64,000 nt of DNA from Brachionus plicatilis (lineage: Eukaryota; Rotifera; Eurotatoria; Ploima; Brachionidae), in the NCBI GenBank assembly GCA_010279815.1, contig QEOQ01000694.1:322231-386230 (forward strand). The letters are read 5' to 3'. Below are positions 58,721 to 64,000 of this stretch, piece after piece; the stretch's first letter is position 1, and each line of letters begins with the position of its first letter. A program made the translations under genes and the position numbers. The notes under the pieces were generated by a model. The model saw nothing but the letters and a program-made list of their open reading frames with translations, was not told where the DNA came from and made no database searches.

Positions 58721-60443
58721 ATGCTTTCTAAAAATGCGTGCAAATTTTCACGACTAAATCAAATACGTAAAAATTTTTGAAATTTTCGGACTTTGCTTAA
58801 TTTTTCATTTTAGAGCGTTCAATTACAAAGAACTTTAACACATGCCGAGTCTTATCAGCTGAAATCCGCGGCTTGGGAAATGAACCAGATGCACCAGTAG
58901 TCAATTCTCCAGTTCCGGGGCCAAAATCATTAGAATTGACCAAACAAATAGCAACTATTCAAGTAAATTGATCATTTTTTACCTTTTTTTTTACTTTTAA
59001 TTTTTTTTTAATTTTTTTAAATTTTTTTTTTAAAGCAAGCAGGAACTATTCAGTTTTTCACAGATTACGAAAATTCAACTGGTAATTACATTGCTGATGC
59101 TGATGGAAATAAGCTATTGGACGTGTATATGCAAATAGCGTCGCTTCCGCTTGGCTACAATCATCCTGACATACAAAAAGTTATTTCTGATCCCAAAAAT
59201 TATGTAAAAGCCTTAAAATTTAATAAAAATATAAAATAAAAAAATTTCAAAATTTTATTTTAGAGTATTTTCGTAAATCGTCCAGCCTTGGGAACCAATC
59301 CCCCAGTCAATTTATATGAAAAATTGACCAAAATAATTAACTCATGTGCTCCAAAAGGATTAAATATGATACAAACAATGGCATGTGGATCCTGTGCAAA
59401 CGAAAATGCTTACAAGGCTATTTTTATCCGCTACAATTCTTTGATGAGAGGCGGAAAAGATTTGACTGCCGAAGATTTAAATGAGTGCGTTGTGAATAAA
59501 GGTCCTGGGTGTCCAGATTTGAGCATTTTGTCCTTCAAAGGAGCCTTTCATGGCCGGACATTCGGCGTTCTAGCCACTACCCATTCTAAAACTATTCACA
59601 AATTAGATATTCCTTCTCTTGATTGGCCTGTGGCTCCATTTCCACGCTACAAATACCCTTTGGAAGAAAATGTGGAATATAATAAAAAACAAGATGAAGA
59701 TTGTCTGAGAGAAGTTGAACAATTAATTGAATATTACAACAATGTTAAAAAGCGTCCAGTTGCCGGCATAGTGGTTGAGCCAGTACAATCTGAAGGTGGT
59801 GATCATCATGGATCGCCTTATTTTTTTCAACAACTCCAGCGTATTGGAAAAGAAAAAAATTCCATGTTACTTATAGATGAGGTTCAGACTGGACTTGGAG
59901 CAACTGGTAAAATGTGGGCTTTTGAACATTTTAATTTAGCCGAATCACCGGACTTGATGACTTTTGCCAAGAAAATGCAAATTGGCGGCTATTTCTATTC
60001 AGAAAAATTTGTCACACAACCATATCGTATATTTAATACATGGCTTGGTGACCCAGCTAGAGCCTTGTTGCTTGAGGAAACCCTAAATGTTATCAAAAGA
60101 GATAAATTAATCGAGTTGAATGAAAAAACAGGAGAGTATTTGTTGTCAAATTTAAAGGTATTGTGCAAAGATAATTCCAAATTAATTGCTAATGCCAGAG
60201 GACTTGGTACATTTTGTGCATTTGATGGTGCAAGTTCTAAAATTCGAGATGATTTAATTGCAAAAATGAGGAATTTGGGTAAAATGAACAAAAAAATTTA
60301 ATTTTTATCTAAATCCATTTAAAGGAATTCAATGCGGGGCATCTGGAGATGTTGCCTTTAGAATAAGGCCATCTTTGATCTTTTCTAAGAAGCATGCGGA
60401 TATTTTTATCGATAGACTTGAAAAATCATTAAAGTCTTTCTAA
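58721..60443 (+). CDS. ABAT: 4-aminobutyrate aminotransferase, mitochondrial (GABA transaminase)
   Basis: PLP enzyme that converts GABA and 2-oxoglutarate to succinic semialdehyde and glutamate in the mitochondrial matrix. Five exons: 58721-58766, 58814-58962, 59036-59203, 59264-60278, 60325-60443; total 1497 nt, 498 residues (human 500). Exon 1 to 2 encodes a predicted mitochondrial presequence (MLSKNACKFSRLNQIQRSIT, basic and without acidic residues). Marks of the enzyme: VPGPKSLELTKQ, YMQIASLPLGYNHP, MACGSCANENAYKAIF (Cys162 and Cys165 match the iron-sulfur cysteines described for the mammalian enzyme), SFKGAFHGRTFG, LLIDEVQTGLGATGKMWAFE, and LMTFAKKMQIGGYF with the PLP lysine at about 358. 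The last exon reads IQCGASGDVAFRIRPSLIF. All introns are 47-73 nt and GT-AG. Upstream about 430 bases to the MITE should contain the promoter. Confidence 0.97.
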
Positions 60444-60481
60444 ATTAAACAAAAATTCATGAGCTAATTGTTAGATTTTTT

Positions 60482-60487
60482 AATAAA
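60482..60487 (+). terminator. poly(A) signal of ABAT
   Basis: AATAAA 38 nt past the ABAT stop codon. Confidence 0.65.
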
Positions 60488-62620
60488 ATTTTAGTCAAAA
60501 GTTATAATAAATTTATTACTATTATTATTTATTTTTTATACTCAGTTAGTCTTGAAAAATTAAAGTTTGGCAGAGTTATTAAAGAAATAAAGTATTTAAT
60601 TCTATTAAGCACAATAATTGTATTTTTAAATACAAAGAAACGTTCAAAAACAATAATTTGAAAAAACTTGTTTCATTTTACATTTAAGCTTTTTCTGGTA
60701 TGTTTAACACAGAGTTTTTCAGAAGTCAAAGTTTAACTTGACTTAAAATTTTCACAATTAAAACTTTTGATCAACTCTCATCTTACAATGTCAATTTCTT
60801 CAGCTTCTTGTGGAACAAAACGGAGTTACTAATTTTGCTTTTTTAAATATTGAGAATATTGATTTTGATGTCTAATTTAACATTTTTTGTTAAATTGAAC
60901 CAAGAACTGATTTTAAATAGAATATTGTAATTAATTATTAATAAAATTATTTTTTATTCGTTTATTGTTAAAATAATAAATTAATAGTAATTATTAATTA
61001 ACTAAAAACTTTTTTAGCTTAATAAATCCATACTTTAAATCAAAAAAATTCTTTAATCAAATGATCATTAAAATTTTTAATTTTATCAAAAAATAAAAAC
61101 AATTCTAGCAGCGAAGCAACGGGCTACTAAAACTAATTTTAATTTTTTTGATAAAATAGAAAATTTTATAAGATATTTTCACTTATTTTTCGGTCATCTT
61201 TTTCGTAGAAACTTATGAATTTTGTTTACCTATTAGGTCTTAAGCGGCTTCATACTAAATTTATTATTTCGTTATTGTAAAAATAAATTTGATAAAAAAT
61301 TAAAAATTATATCTCCTTTTGGTAAGTTTCTTAATGATTCTACTCTTTACTTTTTTTAAGAATGCTTTCATTTTTCATGGTTTTTAATTTTTGAGTCCAA
61401 TTCAAGAAATAAACAGATCAAAATAAATTTAAAATTATCTAAAAATTCCGGCTCGAGACAATTTTTTTTAGTCTGTGAACTAATAAAATTTTTTTGAAAA
61501 TTTGATTAAAAATTCAAAAAAATCAAATTTTTTTATAAACAATCAATTTTTTTTCCGAATTAAAATTTAAATTTAAAAATTTCTACATGATCTTTTAATC
61601 ATTAAAAATAATTATTTAAGTCTAATTTTTCCATATTTCAAATTTTCTAAAAAAAATATTTTTAAGCAGTTCTTTTTAAAGAAATATCTTTTTTGTCAAA
61701 AATATTTCACATCAAGATATTAAGGTGGTGTTTTTCGATCAAAATTTATCTTTAAAAAAAATTCAATAAAATAATATGGCCAGTGGGTCATAAAATTTTC
61801 TATACACAGAATTCCTTTTTCGGTTTAGTAATTTAAATTTGGTTATGTGAAATTTAGAAAAAAAATTAACAGAACAAAATAATAGAAAATTCAACAACTG
61901 AATGCTGCTAAAGAAATTAAATTTCAATTTATTTTAATTAAGTGCAATTTGCAGAGATTTTTCACATAATTGGCAGGCTTTGACAATTAATGCAACTAAG
62001 CATGTCGCACGATGTTGCATATCACTTTTTTAATGAATTTTATGAAGCTATGAAATTCAAAAAAAATTCACAATTTATCATTTTTTTTTCAAATCAAAAA
62101 ATCTCATAATCAGATTGAAATTAAATTGAATTTTATTTTCAAAGTCGAGATTGAGATTTAAAACGATGCAAAATTATGATTTTTTTTTATTGTTTTTTCA
62201 ATTAAAAAAAAAATTAATTTTGTTTCGTTAATGTTTTTTAAGTTTTTTATCTAAAATTCTCAAAAAAGATAAACTGAAAAAATTCAAGAAAAATGTATGT
62301 GCTAAACAAAAATCGAAGAAAAAAAAGCAGTCACTAAATTTTACTTAAAATAAGTCTCCTATTGCGTACTTAAATCAATTTGTTTCTCAACAATGAGAAC
62401 TTAATTTAATTGCTGCAGCGCCATTAAGCTAAGTTAGAGAGAAAAATACATGCACACGTATGCGCATTTAAAACATGCTAGACTTAGATGCATACTTGAA
62501 CTGTTTTCCATATTAATAAATAAAAAAGTGAGCTTAGATTATTACTTGGAATAAATGTTCATTTAGAGAAAAATTTTAAAATTTTATTAAGCTTAATCTG
62601 GATGCATTTTTTCCTTTCAG
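60488..62620. other. intergenic, no gene seen
   Basis: 2.1 kb, A/T-rich. 60711-60778 (CAGAGTTTTTCAGAAGTC ... AACTTTTGATCAACTCT) may be a heavily decayed hAT MITE. No convincing upstream exon for the short frame at 62621 was found. Confidence 0.4.
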
Positions 62621-62722
62621 ATATTTGAAATTTTAGTTTTTTTTGCCATTTTTATTTGCTTTGTGTACATTGTAATTATCAGCGAGAAGAATCGAGACCG
62701 AAGCATCGAGATAGATTTATAA
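62621..62722 (+). CDS. possible last exon of a small single-pass membrane protein
   Basis: After a strong acceptor (TTTTTTCCTTTCAG) one frame runs 33 codons: IFEILVFFAIFICFVYIVII, one hydrophobic helix, then SEKNRDRSIEIDL and a TAA. An AATAAA follows about 30 nt later and CNOT1 starts 104 nt downstream. No initiator or donor exon could be placed, so only the tail would be here. It could also be chance in A/T-rich DNA. Confidence 0.35.
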   Translation: MFEILVFFAIFICFVYIVIISEKNRDRSIEIDL

Positions 62723-62826
62723 AATTTTTATTATAATTTTGAATTATATGAATAAAAATAAATAATTTCAAATTTTCGTCTTACACAATATAATTAAAAA
62801 AAAAAAACACTCTCTACGCGCCCAAA

Positions 62827-64000
62827 ATGAATCTGGATAATTTGTCATTTTCGCTTTCCCAAATTCACTACTTGGTCACCAACTTGAACAAAAAGAACTT
62901 CAAGGCGAGCCAGACCGAAATTCAACATGTACCTGTCCTAGTGCGTAAAATTGTCTCCCTAAATCCTTTTCTTTTTCAAGATCATTGAAAACCATGGCTT
63001 CGAAGCCGAACGTCATCTGTTCCGCTGTTTGCTTTCAAGCGTTGACTTCAATGTGGAAGCGATCAAGTCGACCGGGAAAGACTTTCACCAGAGCCAGCTG
63101 CTTAGGGAATTCCTTGGGACATATCTTGCCAAGCCCAACTTCAGCACTATTCTGTGCTATGCCATCGAAAACCCGCTCCAGCTCCAAGAGGTAACATGGT
63201 GACATCAAATTTGTCTTGCATGTTTAAAATTAAACTTTTAAAGTCTGTCAAATTTCCGTCCAATTTGGTCGGCCAAATCAGCAAACTGTTGAAATTAAGT
63301 CTTTTGCAGGAAGTGTCACTGGCAATATACCTTCTGAACCTGAGCAAGGAAGATGTTCGTGCAGCTAGCAGTGATTTACTTAAGCAAAAAATACCAGAAT
63401 TTTTTGACTCCCTTAACGAATTGGGTAATAAAATGCTCTTCACAATGCTCAATGAAAAATGTCTTTTGTTTAATTTTTTTTTGTTATCTTGGCCTCTTTG
63501 CTGTAGAAGTAACATTCTACTTGACGACATTTTTCAAGCCAAGTAAAAGCTAATTAACCATTTTGTTATTTAGTTAATGACTCGGAGTATAATGAACTTC
63601 AAATTGGTCTTTTGCAGCAAATACTGATCGAAGTCCAAAGATTGACTCACCAAAGTCCCAATAGTGGACAGCCCAATAAGACTGGAAATTATTCGGAATC
63701 TGTGGAAAAATTTTTCAAAGGTGATTTTTTTTTTAAATAAATAAAACAGAAAAAATTATCTTTTCAAAATATAAAGATTATAACATTCCGGCTATAATCA
63801 GGCCCTTTTTGACCGAGAACAAAAATTTCAATTCCAAAATCTCGGACAAAACAATTGATCTCACATTTTTCAAAGTAATTTTAATTTTAACTTTAAGGCT
63901 TGATCTAAATTGCAATTAAATTGCGCAATTTTTTTTTTTATCTTTATTTATAAAAAAAAATTCTAAAATTGTATTTTTAATTTTAAGATGGAAAATTCTC
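62827..64000 (+). CDS. CNOT1: CCR4-NOT transcription complex subunit 1, 5' part
   Basis: Scaffold of the CCR4-NOT deadenylase, which shortens poly(A) tails in the cytoplasm and takes part in translational repression. Six exons are in the window: 62827-62928, 62981-63190, 63244-63424, 63574-63720, 63777-63874, and 63988 onward, running off the end; about 250 of some 2,400 expected residues. The N-terminus matches strongly: [79 protein letters not shown], then [20 protein letters not shown] and [14 protein letters not shown]. Start: the ATG is the one used by homologues (MNLD). Introns are short (52-149 nt). Codon use in the first two exons is richer in G+C than in the later ones. Confidence 0.95.

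Noticed and set aside
60711..60778. Possible fifth CAGAGTTG-family MITE downstream of ABAT
   Set aside because: Ends only roughly match and no flanking duplication is visible, so it is not listed as an element.
1..64000. CRISPR arrays, bacterial operons, tRNA or rRNA genes
   Set aside because: Interrupted genes with GT-AG introns show a eukaryotic nuclear window; no spaced direct-repeat array and no convincing cloverleaf or rRNA core was seen by eye.

Overview
The window is nuclear DNA of a small animal: very A+T-rich, with short GT-AG introns, two runs of N (assembly gaps), metazoan housekeeping genes, a class A GPCR, and many decayed transposable elements. Gene content and the style of the transposon relics (jockey-like non-LTR retrotransposon, MULE, hAT, Tigger, piggyBac) suggest a spiralian invertebrate, possibly a monogonont rotifer. 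That placement is inference, not proof.

Layout. 1-13.6 kb: an intronless, unusually GC-rich MATH-BTB (SPOP-like) gene on the minus strand, a gap, then about 10 kb with fold-back repeats and no convincing gene. 13.7-22.6 kb: two minus-strand genes head to tail, POLH (DNA polymerase eta, 6 exons) and, 194 bp downstream, POLR1C (RNA polymerase I/III subunit RPAC1, 9 exons). The large POLR1C introns hold at least four inverted-repeat elements. 24.1-25.8 kb: CCT6 (chaperonin zeta), 2 exons, plus strand. 26-35.2 kb: a transposon graveyard with LINE fragments, a mariner-like relic, a MULE, and a C48-protease-bearing element around the second gap. 35.9-42.7 kb: CPSF6, 3 exons, minus strand, both introns filled with mobile DNA. 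43-53.2 kb: a second graveyard (Tigger, nested MULE, hAT, Tigger fragment, hAT MITEs). 53.5-54.7 kb: an orphan peptide-type GPCR, minus strand, next to a piggyBac remnant. 58.7-60.4 kb: ABAT (GABA transaminase), 5 exons with a predicted mitochondrial presequence. 62.8 kb to the end: the first six exons of CNOT1.

The genes do not form one pathway. POLR1C, CPSF6 and CNOT1 act in RNA synthesis, 3' processing and decay. POLH copes with DNA lesions, CCT6 folds proteins and ABAT breaks down GABA. All spliced models were built by hand from conserved protein motifs, reading frame and GT-AG sites.

The most notable signals are: POLH next to POLR1C (as I recall, close neighbours also in human); mobile elements with readable target-site duplications (9-bp MULE-type, 8-bp hAT-type, TA, TTAA); terminal arms made of many copies of one short motif; and a hAT-type MITE carrying an inverted copy of a segment that also lies beside it.
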